Of a stretch of 64,000 nucleotides of DNA, positions 24,601-39,100 are shown piece by piece. Under the pieces are notes generated by a model. That model saw only the letters and a program-made list of their open reading frames with translations. It was not told the DNA's origin and ran no database searches. The position numbers were made by a program, and so were the translations under genes. Source of the stretch: Eumeta japonica (lineage: Eukaryota; Arthropoda; Insecta; Lepidoptera; Psychidae); the NCBI GenBank assembly GCA_005406025.1, contig BGZK01000082.1, positions 496,001-560,000 of the forward strand. The letters run 5' to 3'. Every line of letters starts with the position of its first letter. Within the stretch, counting starts at the first letter, position 1.

Positions 24601-27600
24601 TAGACGAAATGGAATCACATTACATACTTATTCATGTTATTAATTTTGGTTTACAAAAAAAAAATAAGGAAAATAAAATAATCAATAACTTAGCAAACGA
24701 ATAATATTTATAATCTGTTACTTCTAAATAAAAGTTAATTAATATATTAGCCAAATTCTATAAAATAAGGTGAAAGATAAAATCTTACCTTTTCCCTAAC
24801 ATAAACCACTTGTTCGGTTTGCATAAAACTTTCCAGAGCACTCTTAAATTCTGAATATAATGCAATTATTTCATCTTTAAACGGTATATACTTTTCAATC
24901 TTTGTCCATATCGTGGACCATATCTTTTTTGTGTATTTCTTGATGTTCGTCAATAAATCATTGTTCATTAAGTCTTTGTAGAACCTAAAGTCATATTAAA
25001 ACAATGTAAATGAAACAAATTAAACAACGTGAATACAAAAGAGAAGAAGAAAAATTGGAAAAATTCGGAAACTTCTAAAAATAGGATAACATTTTGGAAT
25101 TCTTGGGACTAACATCTCACCTCGAAAATAGATAAAAATCATTAAGACTGTTGATAGATGAAATCTAAATAGACAATTAAATTTGTATGGAAACCTCAGG
25201 GTGCAAAGCCTATTTACATTTGTGTTTTTTTTTGATATTTTTCCAAAAACTTTGACTATACATTTCTAATGCGAATTCTTTCAAGAAATTTTGAATGTAC
25301 ATTTAAAAAATAGTACTTTTCAAAAATTATGCTGAGATTATATTATTTTAGAATTTCTCTACAGTTATTTCTATAGTTGCATTAAAAGTTTTGAAATCAG
25401 ATTTGCTTTTTAAATGTACAAATAATGATGGCATACGCATCACAAAAAATATAAACCCAATTTAAACATGTCATGCTACCAATTTTTATTATGTTGCACA
25501 TTTGCAGTTTCTAAGAAATATAAAGTTGTAAATGCAGTTCAGAGAAAAATAAAAATGTCAATAAAATGAAGTTTTATTTTGTAAAATTGTACTTTGTGAT
25601 CTGCCTAAATGTCATTTTTATTAATCAGGTTTAATTAAATTTAACATAGACTAAACTCACTTATCCATCTCGTGACCGAACGTGGAGACATAATTGAAAT
25701 ATGGCGAATCTGTCAGCTCGTGAGTTCTGTTGTAAAAGAAATCCATAACACTCCGCCACACGGTGAAAACAAATGATTCTGTATAGTGTAGGAATTTAAA
25801 GAACAAAGGCTCCATAGATTTTAATAAATCCTTCCAATAACGCATCAGCCTACCGGTCGCGTTCACCCAAGTCGTCTCCCAATACTCCAACAATTTCATA
25901 TGTAGATCTCTGACGAAGTTATCATATTGCAAAATTGCAGCTTCCAAACGCTCCGACACCAATTCCATCAGATCAGCTTCTAGGACCTTGTTGGCCATCT
26001 CCAGGAAGTTAGCGTAGGCCTTTTTGATGGTGTCGACGACGAAAATCAAACTGTCTTTTATCGATTTACTGGTGTTACCCATCATACCCCACATGTCGTT
26101 CACGATACCGGGAAGACTTTCCAAATGGTTTCTTATGGCCATCTCGTCCAACACGTAATAAGTGAATTCTACTATATCTTTGACGTAAAAATCGTTATCA
26201 TTGTAGGACGTATTCAAGAACAATTCGAATTCATCTAGATCATCTTTTATCACATGCAGGTCATTCAGATCGTCCAGGAAGTCTTTGATCCTCGGCTTCG
26301 CGTCCGTCCAAACGTTTTTCAGAGCTAAATGAGCTTCCATCGGCGCTTCCTTAAGTATTGTCAAAGTTTCGTTTATTTGAATGTACATCTGTTTCAGTGT
26401 GTAGACAGCTGAACTTTTTATTTCGCTGGGGATCTCCGGTCTCCAGAGTACGGAGCTGGTCAGGAGTCTAGAGTGGTTGAGTCGTATATAAGAAGACAAG
26501 TCGACGGTAGTGACGTCATCGTAGTCGCGCCACGCATTCAACTTCGCCGATCTTGTGTCTACTATCATACCGATCAAGTGATACGATACGTCTGTAAGAA
26601 TTTATTTGAAATTTTTTTAGAAACAAAATGGGACAAATTTCAAAGTAATATGGATTTTTTCTAAAAATAATTGATACAGATAATTTATTAGGTGATTAAA
26701 GAGCTAAAGCACTTTTTTTCATTTTTTTTTTGATGTTGAGTTGTTTTAAAATATGAAATTTTCAATTAAGCATAATTAAAAATAAGATTTCAGATGTATC
26801 TGTTTCTGTTTCAAGATGAATCCAACTAGTTGGTCTAGAAGGTAGGCACTTTTCAAATTAGAGGAATTAAATTACCATCAGTACTATTCAAATGGGCAAT
26901 CAGAGACTTGTCTTTCATAGAAAGCACTACCACGCCGGTGTCGTTGCCCGCGGTTCTGTTAGCCCATACCAAAACTTTGTATATAGGGTAGTTTAACGCC
27001 CAAGTGCCATTTAGTTTGAAGTAGTCTGTTTCGTTTTCTCGCTGTACAAAAAAAAGACATATGTTAAAAAACCATTAGAAAAAACTTAAAATATACAGTT
27101 TATGGTATTATATCTTGAGAGAGTATAATACCATAACCTAAGCCAATTTTTATAAAAAGCCTGTAAGTAAATATATTTTCAATGAATGCAATATTTTATT
27201 CACTTTTTGGACAGCTTTTACTTGTCAGGTTTTCACCAACAAATGTTTATGCCTTAAAAGCATATATTATATAAAGATTTATTCTTTAAGAATATATGTA
27301 GATATAACTTCGTTTTTAACTGCCATACAGGGTAGTATCAATTGTGATTCTGGCTTTCGTCATTCATCCCGTATGCCTGAATCAGTGAATCAGTAGCTAA
27401 CAGAGGATAATGATATTTTAGATTCAACCACTGTTTCATTTATTCAGTGATATTATTATGTTTTTGGAAATGTAATAAACAATAAGTTAATAATAATTGT
27501 TAAAATTGCATTATGTTAAATATGATTGATTTAATATGTAATTAACCATGATATGAATATTTTAAATTGCCAACTAGAAAGGATAGGCATTAATAAACTG

Positions 27601-30600
27601 TGATATTTGAGCATCATAGCCCATATAAAAGAAAGTAATTGAACACAAAAGGAGATTTATGGTAAACAATAACGCATTTTGTAGATTGTACAACTGAAAA
27701 TCATAATCAAAAAGATCATTCCAAAGGTGAACAAATTTTCATGAAAAAAAAAAACCATACAAACCTCATAGTTTATCAAGCTATTTTTCATATCGATCAA
27801 ACCTCTGTTATGTCTTAGTTTCTCATAAAACAGATTCTTTTGGAATCGATAGAAATTGTCAAAGTAATACCATCTGCTATGTATGTTTATCTCCGATCTC
27901 ATTTCTAAATCCAGATTAGTTTCGGGATGGGAGCAAGTCAACGCGAATTTGTAGTCCCTAATCGGTCCGTTTGAGTTGTCTTGCAGTATAGATTTTAACC
28001 GCAAGTATTCTGATTCATAATCGGAATACTGCAATTCCAAAGATATGTTCGACATTACTAGCGGCGTACTTATGTAGTATCCTTTCAGAGTTACGTCCTG
28101 CAATAAAAACCATTAATTAGGTTGCATATTTATTTTACTACATTATATTATGTTCATATATTTTATCATATTTCATATAGTGCATTTGAGTTTAATTTAT
28201 TTTTATTGGTTGTGGTCCATAGTTCATTAAAATAACTACGTTTGACATATATGGAAAAAAATAATAATACCTAATCTGAATACAAACATTTTGTAATTTT
28301 TATATAGCTACTAAAAAATATTTAGGATAAGATTCCTAGTTTGTAATTTACATAAAAATAAAGGATTTAGTAAATATACTTAAACGTTGCGACAGACATG
28401 TTTAATTTAACGTATTATGGTTGTCAATATACTACTCAATCAACTTTAAGCACTTTACAATAAGCCGAGTGGTTGATATTGATTGATTGGCTACAAATTT
28501 TGGCATGCCAGAGTCAAGGAATGAGATCATAACTGTTCAAACCCAATACGATCTAGCCCTACTATTCGCCAAATTCACGAAACTTTTGTAGGGGTCGGCG
28601 TTGTTTCGTTGTGCTATCATATGTTTTTTGCAATTTAGATGTAAACTACGATTCATGTGCATCCAAAATTGTTCCTCATTCCCTCTCATTTTACCTCTTG
28701 CTGTTTCTATATATTCAGAGCGCCATGCTGAAAATAGTCAACGCTAAGTGCCTCCAGTTCTTTCTTTTGGAAGACGTGATTACCAAAATTTTGACCCTTT
28801 TCTTATTAAACTATCCTGAAAATTTGCACTTTCCCTATAACCTATTAGTTGTAAAAACCTAAAATACGGCGAGGGTCATCTGTACCAAATTTTAAAGTTT
28901 ATCATTAAAACCTCTAATCCAAACCTTACAAAAAAGATGTATTTAGAACTGGTTATTGCACGCAGATGCGCCCGCATGGACTAAGCTTCCTGTATTGAAA
29001 CATAAATATACATTTGTCACTTCTTCAAACATTTACCTGTGGCCCTCTGCAAGCTCGAGCTTGGCTCGACTCGAAGAATTGTCTCAGTAGTCGTTACTTA
29101 CCTTACTAAACGAGGGATGCGCCAGCGATATACCGACGTTGTGAACGTTCGCGTCTGCTGTGGGCGGGTTCTCCCATTTCGCCTTCAACTCGGCTGTTTT
29201 GTTCTCTTCTTTTACGTTCCAATTCAACACAGCCTTACCATCTAGTAAATTATCTTGCAAATTGTAGACGGCATTCAGATTGAACATACGAAGTGGGTAC
29301 CAAACGTTCATGACTAGCCTTTGGGATTCCATGTCGGCCTGCATGTAAAATATGCAACAATAAATAAAATAGTTATTACTGTGATTGCAGTAGCAGAGAC
29401 GTTTTGAAATTAGAAAACCTTTAATTATTAAAATAAAAAAAGAATATCGCAAAATTAAGTCAATGTTACATCATTTATTAAGTCAAGTTTTTAGGTGTAT
29501 TTTTGTACTATATATTTTTACTATTTATTTTTAAAAGAGACGTTTCAAGAATGTATGGAATTCTGGCCTGCACCTTGTACTTAACTAATTTAAAAACCCC
29601 ATTACTAAGCTATAGTATATTACTGTCATTTTGGCGTCTATAAATTTACTTACTATGTACAAAACTATTGAACACATAAAATCACAGGGATTTGTTGATG
29701 TTCGCTTAGTATAGCTATAAGTATTGGCTTATACAAGACACCTATACTGTAAATTTTGTCATTATCAACGTCTTGAAGTGTTTAAATAAATTGACATTGA
29801 CTGAGACATATGGATAGACGGACATGACGAAACTATAAGGATTCCGTTTTTGCCATTTTAACTCGGAACCCTAAAAATGATATATAAAAAGCTGTGTTTA
29901 TGGGTATTTATATAATTTTAACTTATAAACAATCTGGGATGATTTTTTCATTATTTTTTTTTGTTATTGAGTTATCTCTTATGGTACATTTAATTTGTGA
30001 TTGACAGTTCACAATTTTTGACACGAACATAATAAATAATACTTATGTACAAGAAAATTCTTTAAAACTTTTCAATTTCATTATTTTCCCAATGATCCAC
30101 AGATTTTATTATATTTTGTAAGATATATACAAAGTGCAGGTCGGATATGAAATGTCTCCTTTGGGCTTTATTATGCGATTAACCAGAATTAGAAAATAAT
30201 AGTAGTTATCCTTGAATGTGTAATATTTAAAATTTTTGTTAATAATGATGTGATAGAGCAAGATGACATCTTTATTAAATTAATGAATAGAGAACTTGTA
30301 TAAATTTCTTGTTTGACCATGACATATAGGTCGAAGAAGATAAATTGATTATATTTATATATAAACATCAAATTCAGTGTTCAATTTTAACTAGTCTAAA
30401 TCTGGATTCCTGTCGTATCATGACCACAGTGCCATCAGACCCTTATTAAAAGTCCTGACTAATTCTTTAACACAGAAAAATGTTTGATATTGATTTATGC
30501 TTCTATAGTATTTTGCACAATTTATTTAGTCCATTCTAAAAAAAAAATCATGTAAATATCAAAACTTACAGTTGTCATGTTGGTGATATGTACGTCGTAG

Positions 30601-33094
30601 TTGATCCAAACATCTTTGGCCCATTTGATTTTACTACCTTGTTTCAGGTCCTTGTCTTTAGCTTCATAATCATTCTCGAATGTCAAGGTTCTGTTGCCAT
30701 GTATGGCCATTAACTTCAAATTTTTGCCGGTCGCCCATGTGAACGAATCAATTTTTCCTGTGACGTTGAAACGTGACGCGTTCGTGAGATGGAAAACTGT
30801 GGCTTGTTTCACATCCTAAGAAAAATTGAATATACGTATTCAAAGAAAATTAAAAATCGAGCGCAATAAAAAAAAAGAATTGATGTTGAAAAATTGAAAT
30901 ATGAAATAGGTAATCTATTTGTATTGGACTTTAATGGATAATTCACTGGTAACAATTTAGCAATTAAATTAAACATTGGTCATTAAAATTTTTGAAACTT
31001 TTTTTAATATTTGTATTGGTTATATAGACTTAAACTAAATAAAGTTAGTATTTGATTATATACTGTAATGGTAGTTGATATATTGCTAAATCATTATATT
31101 TGATCATATTGACGATAAATGTGTGAATACTTACAATGTTGCCAGTTCCGTCATATTCATGTATATATTTGACTCCGACAGGCGTATGGGCATTCTCCAC
31201 TTCAATGTCTGTAGTAGCTAGATCCAGATTTCTTTGGCTTTTACTCAACACCTGTTTGAAAAAACCTTTGCCGAATCTCTCACCGTCGAAATCGACGGTG
31301 GCGTCACCTCTACTCAATTTACTTTCTTGCACGTAATGATATTGGGTGTTGACTAAGTGTTTTGTACTCAATGGTATTTCTAAGGAGATTTCTCCACTCT
31401 GAGTGAAACCTTCGCTTTGCTTCGTATACTTATGGGTTGTATTGATAGACGTTGATTTGTTGGGCCAGAATAATTCTATTCTGTTTAAGGATGATTCTTC
31501 GCCATTGGTTAGCTAAAAAAACACCAATAAATATTTTTATATAGGTACTATTTACTGCATGCGTTTTAACTAAGAATTTTGCCAACAGAAAGGTGGTATC
31601 TCAAAGTTTTAATCTACAGGGTAAATATAGATTTAAACGATTTGTAGCATAACAAATTAATAACTTTCTGATAGCAGATTCTCCATAATAATTTCTTGAA
31701 TAGAATTTTTTTTAAGAAGTAAAAAAGAAATATTTATTTGATTTCTATTTGGGATACCTAGGTTATTAACTAAGTTATAAATTTGTTATTGTAAAATATT
31801 TTTCTGCCAAATTTAATTTTTGATCCATCAAAAAACATCATTTAGAAGCAAAAAATCATTAGGTTTTGATATTTGGCTTACTACAAGGGTTAGACCCCCT
31901 GTAAAAGGTAATTGTTTTATCATCTTGAAATTTCCATATACTTGTGAAATATTGCACTTACTCAAGTTTAATATGCAAAAAATAACAATAACGTATTGTA
32001 ATACACATGCAAAAAAACACAAAATGTTGTATTTACTTACATCAAAAATGGATTTAAGCCATGACAAATTTTTAAATGGAGTTGTGACATTGAAATGTCC
32101 ATCTGTATGCTTCATACCACCATACTTGATATCTACTTCGCCTATTTGACAACTGCCGGGTTTGTGCATAACGCCACTGTAAAAGAATAACAATTTTGAA
32201 CCAATGGAAAATGCTATTTTTACAATAGCAGGGGTTTGTACATCAAGGTCAATGACGAAACTTTAGTACAGCAAGACCACACCATATATAATAATAGATG
32301 AATAATATTTCTTCCCCAAAAGTGACAAATTAATTTCATATGTAGGAACATTTGCACAAACCTCATTGCAAAATGTTATCTGAACTGTATATTCTTATTT
32401 TAAAGTTTTTACTTAAGATGGGACAACTAGAAGAGGAAGTAAATAAAAAAATGAAGGTTTAGGAATTCGAGTTTCTTTGATGAAAAAGATCTATGCTCCA
32501 GTTTCAAAATTTTTAGAAATTATTGTTTAAAGATTGCCTTGCAAAGGGAGTGTACACATTTACACTGAGGACCTACACCCTTCTTCTTCAGCTCACAATT
32601 CTTGTTTATTATATCCCAAATACTTGCCTAATTATTTTTTTAAACAAATTAGTTACGCTGAATTTGCAGGATAGATGATGAACAGAAAGATATTTGATAA
32701 TACTTTTTTAGTCTTTTATTGGCATCATACGCAACCATAAAATTATTATTAATTTAAATAATTACGAATTTTGAACAAATTTACGAAAAATAGTTTCCAG
32801 TTGTACATATCTTTTTTTTAGCTATTGATCCATTGTAGTTTCTAATGTACGAGACGTTATAACTATTTACAAATACACAGTAACAGTTACACATGATTTT
32901 TCAAACAACCGCATAAATGGTTTTTTTTTGTTTTTTTATCACCGCTCCCGTGGCATGGCGACCGCGGTCCTTATATGCTTATTGCAAGAGTCACACTATT
33001 TCGCTTTCCAGCATCACAATCGTATCCGAGGATAGCAGGATAGGGTAATTATAAATAATTTATTAATTTTTTCCTTCTTTTTATTACTCTTTTT

Positions 33095-33163
<69 letters not shown>

Positions 33164-36100
33164 CTTTGCCTTTTTTTAAAACAACTCTTTTAACTGGTAT
33201 GTTATTAAATTATTTTTTCTTAATCTATTTCTTAGTCACTATTTCCAGTCACAATCCTTAGTATTAATTATTCCCTACTATTCTAGGACTATAATAATCT
33301 AGTATATTTATACGTCTGAAAATTTTTTCCTTATTTATTCAATGTACATTTTTTATTTACTTGTAATATAAACTATAAACTTTTCTTTATTAACTTTTAT
33401 TCAGCTTTGTATATTGATTGACGACCTTGCCGCAGAATTTCAAAGACTTTCCTCTGTTTATACCATTCTCCATTATCTCTGGGAAGTTCCGCCTCTCGAC
33501 AACGAAGTCAATTTCCGCTTTCAACGTCACACGATGCCGTAGGAATATTGGACATTCCTCGAAAACGTACAGCACGTCCTGGATTTTCGTGGGGTCACAG
33601 GCGCAGTACGGCGAGTCCTTCAACTTAAACCTGAGTAGGTATTGTGCGAACCCGTAAGGGTTTACGTCATTTCCATTTGTCTAAGAACCCAGTACGCCTG
33701 TTCCACTTGGAGAAAGAATCATTTGGTGACTTTATCCGTGCTTCCCTCGGCGTATCGCTTTTGCCACTTTTCCAGGCTCGCCGCCCTAATTACGTTTTTC
33801 ACATACGACAGCGGAAACTTATCATAGTCCGCTGCCGTCTTCTTGGTAAGGGCGACGCGCCTGGCAAGCTTGTCTGCACGCTCGTTTCTTGCAATTTCAG
33901 CATGCGCTCTAACCTAGAATAGGCGCACAGTCCTGCCTTCCGCAACGATCTCGGAGATGTGCCTAGTTTCATGAGTTAGAGGATGATAGGTTTTCGGGCC
34001 GGTCAACATCTCCAGGGCTGACCTGGAGTCACCGAATACGTTGACCAGCCCGTCTTTACCCTTTTTCACCCTCCGTATTGCTCTGCAGCGCGGACCATCT
34101 CCGCCTGAAAGACCGTGTAGAAGGAACTGAGTCGTAGCGTCGAGTACCAGGTCTCCTCTCCATCCCACCATACCATTCGGCTTCCGTCGGTGTAGATGTG
34201 CGGTCTGACTACGGCGAGAAGTATCTAGAATTTAGGAGTCCAGGTCCTCGACGCTCTCGTACCCGAATTCGGCCACTTGCGTGGGGTAAGTCAAGTCGAA
34301 GAAAAATATGCGAATTTCTCGAGCTCCCGATCGAGAAAGGTGTCTCTCAAGTCTTTACTGCGCATCACCTCATATAACCAGGCCACTTTTCTCGCTCTTA
34401 TGTCGAGAGGAAGTAGCCTCAAGAGGATCAGCGCGGGGTGGAGGGAGACTGTGTGATGTGCTTGTAATGATTTAATGGCGACGCTGCGCTGAACAGCGTC
34501 TATCATCTTTCGCACGCCGAGCTTTCTGGTCGCCGGTGCGTAAGCGCACGAAGCGTACAGAATGACAAGCTCTATTACGGCAACATAAATGGTCCTCACA
34601 ATCTCTGGACTCAAACCCCATGTCGCTTTGGCCACTCTGACCAAGCATTTGTATATGTTGGCTGCCTTTTTGCAGGCCTTGTCGACATGAGGAGTGAACA
34701 TCAGTTTCTGGTCGATGGTCAAGCTGAGGAGGCGTATTTCGTGAAATTGGTTGTGCACGTGAATGGTGAGCATTTCTGCTCACCATTCACGTGCACAACG
34801 GGGTCGTTGTATTTTAGTTTTTTAGTAAGCACCAGCGAGTTTGTTTTCGATGGTGCGAACCTCAACTTTTCTTCACTCTCCAGCTATGCACGTGAGTTAA
34901 CGCTCGGTTGGCATCCTCCTCCCTTGATGAAGCCGACTCTCCGGAGCATATGAAGATCACATCGTTTACAAACGCCTGTACGTATACGCTAAGTTCTCCG
35001 AGTTCTCGGAGGAGGGAGTCCAGAATTAGGTTCCACAAGGTCGGTCCGGCTAGAGCCCTGTATACAACTCTTGGAGGTCCTTTTTCTGCATTTCCCTCTA
35101 GCGTAGCTGACAATAACCTCCCGGTCTCTAAGGTAACCCCAAATCATGCTTCGAAGGTTTACTGGGCAGTTTTGAGCGAGCAGTTGGGTCTCCAGCGCCG
35201 GCTACCACAAGTTGTCGAAAGCACCCTCTGTCCAATGACACCATTAATACGATTTTTTTGAGATGTAACTATAAATGTGTCATTAGGTCATAGAGAACAT
35301 CCCCGCCACGCGCTGGGGCGTGAAGTTATACTGCGTCGCTTGTAGCTTAGACATTAAATGCTATTGTACGCGCCCCCGATCAACATTCTTTCCACTGTTT
35401 TGCCCAGCACAGGGAGCAGACCTATGGGGTAGTAAGCCTTCGGACGGGTATAGTCGTCATTTCCCGGCTTCAGGATCACCTTCATTGCACCCACCTTTCA
35501 AGCACGGGGAAAATATTACAGCTCGAGGCATTTGCTCGCCATCGCAGAGAACAAACCCAGGTCCCGGAAAATTGCCGCCTAGCATATGTCCGATGTGAAC
35601 CCATCAATGTTCGGGGCCTTTTGAGTATGAAATTCTTTAAAAGCGTTTCTGACATCAGCCCTGGTAAAAGGTGGGTACACCTTGGGCAGATCCCCCGAAG
35701 TTGCGGGTGGTTGACTATCTCAGTGGGTTTGCCTTTTGGCTTCCATATGAAACAGATCGTCAGTGTCAGGGTATCAGGGACAAAGTTTTCCGCTAGGAGG
35801 GTCGCTGACTCGTCCGGCCCTAACACTTGTCCCGTGTCAGCTTGTAGTAAGACGTCCTCCAGGTTTTTCCCAGTTTCTTTGACGACCCTGTAAATGCTGT
35901 TCCACAGGCTCTCTCCGTCCTGTGCAGAGCAAAACCGCTTCCAGGTTTGCGCCTTTGCTACTGCCCTTTTGTAAACCTCTTTAGCTTGCACGTATTCTCC
36001 GACCACGTACTCCTGTTTGCTGGGGGCCGAATTTCGGATGCGCCACTTCTTAGTGCACGCATCCCCTTTCAGCCCCTCTAACTTGGAACTCCACCAGGGA

Positions 36101-39100
36101 GATTTTAGTCTACGCTTCGAGCTTCTGTATGGAATGGCGGCGGCGCAACTTTGTCGGATGCACACGGTGTAAGTCTCTACAATCTCGTCGAGTTGGTCGC
36201 ATTAGCCCACAAATTTCACCAACTCGAAGGTTAAAGTCCGTTTGTTCAGAGCAAAGTTTATTGCTGTTCCGAACTCCGACCACAGAGCCTTTGCCGTATT
36301 GTAGATCAGTGTACTAGAGACAAGCCGAGGACCGGACCATCCGTCCACCTGCACGGCAAACGTGACAGCGTTCTGGTCCGAGGATGTTACGTCTCGGACC
36401 ATCTGCCATTCTTTCGCTCTATCCAGTAGAGCGGAGCTGCACGCAGTCACATCCCCACGCTTTGAAACGACGGCCCCTTATATACCTCGAACGTGGGCGT
36501 ATTGCCCTCGTTCAAGACATTTAGCCTCTCGGAATCGAGGAAGTCGCGGAGATCGACAGTGCGCACTTCACGCGTTGACATCGTCCCCCTGGATAATTTT
36601 GTCGGTTCCGAGGCTTTCATTATGGCAGCTGTGATGTTTTCGTTGTTGAGGGTTCCTATTCGATATCCACGTCGCCGTTCAGGATTATAATGGCGGCTTT
36701 GACGGGTTCCCTTTGCGGAGTCGTTTTTTGGACGACTCTGAAACACGGGCACAGTCTCAGCTCGCCAATATTTCCAATATAGGGTTCCTGAACAAAGGCT
36801 ACCGCAATTTTTCGTCTTTCAGCCTTGACGAGCAGCTCAGTTGTAGCAAGTTTACTTCGCTGCAAATTGGACTGTATAAACCGCAGAGATAGGCGGTCAG
36901 TGCAATCTTCGGTCGACGATTCCTTGGCCGCATGTGTGCGGTCGGCGGCAACCAGGGCGCCTGCTGCTAGGAGAACGCTACCTATAACCGTGTCATGTCA
37001 TCCCATTTTGCTCGGACCCCACATTCAGAGCTAAATGCCCTATGTGCAGTGTCCTCGCAGCCGGCCTTTATGTTATTTATGCATTTCGGTTCTCCTTCTT
37101 TTCGGGCCCTGCATGTTGCGCCAGTGTATTCTCCGCCGCGCGTGCGCGTACCTCTCGTACATGTCCTTGCAGAATCGCTTGCCGTGTCCGTATCCGAGGT
37201 AGCGCGAACACTGTACTAATGAGGACTAGTCACATACCGGGTGCCTTTGGAGCCACACGTAGACATACAACACATTCTGGCTCTGACTCTTTCTCGATGG
37301 AGAACCTCGAATAAAGAATGAGGTTATAAAGTACTGTCTAGCTAGAGGTGAAAAAAATTACTCACTTGACTAAGAGAAATCCGTGTACCAAGTCTTTCTT
37401 GTATGATCCTTTCACTGTGAACGTCTCTTCGTTGGCATACATCGGCGAGAATAGTGTGTAGTCCACAGATAACGATCCATTTTGGTCCCAGTTACTATAA
37501 ACCATGTTGTCTATGACATTTGTAGCTCCTCCGCCGGTCCAAATTATTGATGCGTTGCCGCGGAAGGTGTCCGGTAACATAATAACCTAAGGGAAGAAAT
37601 ACACGAAAAAGTAATTTATATAATTATGTTCATTAATCTTACATCTTATAATAAACACAACATTCATCTTAATACAATGACTAGTCACCATAAACATTAA
37701 TATTACTACAAGATGAAAATTCTACTTCAGAAACGGGAAAATCGATTTGTGCAACAAATGATTTACATTTGTACAACATATCGCGTTGGTTTTTACAGCA
37801 CGTCTATATTGACGGCGTTAAAATTCAGTTGCAACAAAAGAAAAAAAAAACACGAAATGTAAAAAAGATGAAATTCGACAGACTCTCATTATCTGCCCAA
37901 TCAAACATTAAAGCTTACAGCTTGTGTTTTTTTGGTTTTTGGAATAACCCAGTATTTCCCAAAGTAGTCCAGGTGGACCCCCAGGGGTCCACGGGAGACT
38001 CGACGAGGGTCTACGTTGGGCGTAATAAAAAATTGGGGTCCACAATCGTAAGCTGGGGTGCATGAAAATTAATTTGGTTTCAAAATTAACCAGCAAAATG
38101 TTGAAAGTGGTCTATGAAAAAAAAGAGTTTGGGAACCTCTGGTATAACCCCTCGTAATCACACAAGCATTCTAATTTATTATGCAAACGACTTACTAATC
38201 TTCTCCATATATATATATATATATATATAAAAGGATGTGTGTATATTATGAAATCGATTAACTCAGAAACTATTTGACCGATCATTATGAATATTGGTAT
38301 GTATATGTATTTTTTTACAGAGAAGGTTTTTATGTTATCTACATTGACGCAACTCGCCACTAGGTGGCGCTGCGATGTACCGACTTCCGTATCGCTCAAC
38401 CGATGTATATAACAATATTCACAATGTTCGGTCAAATAGTTTCAGAGTTTATCGATTTTATACATACAAACATCCTTTTATATAATATTTACTCCCGGCT
38501 TCGTCTAAGTCGGAATCGTAACTGGTAGCGAAATTGGGATTGCAAGCGGGGTGGGGCAGAGAATTGCGAACGGGACGAGAATAGAATCTGATCGGAAGTG
38601 AATCACTAGCTAGTCCGTGTGACCGGCTGCGGAATCGAAAGCGATACGGGTATTCAGCTAGAAATCAATCGACACAAAAGACGAAGGGATACATTATACG
38701 TCCACGCTGGCGCAGCTACGGGCATTAGTTATATGGGCAAGAACAAACAAAAAAAGGGCAGAATAATGTCTGCCAGGCCAGCTAGTTACATATCTAAAAC
38801 TAAAATTATGTTTTTTTCACTGGCGATCATAGATCATGTTATTTTCATTTGCGTTTATAGATCAAGTGCTGTTCTAGGAAGCAAAAAGTTGTCATTGTGC
38901 CAGATTTTGCCTCCGCAATACAAAGGTACTACCTCCTATGATATTTAATGTCAGATTGATGGAGATTGGGCTTTGAGACTTACATGCTAGCGCGCCGCGT
39001 GCTGAGGGAAGTTAACGACACTCGTTACAAATGTAGCGGCAAGTGGTTTGGCGACGGCTTGACGTGACAAGTCGTTTGATATAAGTAAAAAAAATTACTA

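Larger units (their letters stand above)
32921..37310 (-). mobile_element. R1-group LINE, 5'-truncated and inactivated
   Basis: Read on the - strand: end of ORF1 with a zinc-knuckle-like LGYGHGKRFC (about 37.2 kb); ORF2 endonuclease start QRSKLATTELLVKAERRKIA (36865); reverse transcriptase (about 36.1-34.3 kb); RNase H-like VNVFGDSRSALEMLTGPKTY (about 34.1 kb); C-terminal zinc-finger region SPYCACDPTKIQDVL (33.6 kb); 3' UTR; and an A-rich tail (complement of 32921-32938). Many frameshifts and stops. It sits in the sense orientation in intron 25. The 5' end is approximate and no clear target-site duplication was found. Confidence 0.85.

Noticed and set aside
25657..26577. The 306-codon open frame as an independent single-exon gene
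   Set aside because: It has acceptor and donor signals at the proper phase on both sides and continues into exons 31 and 33.
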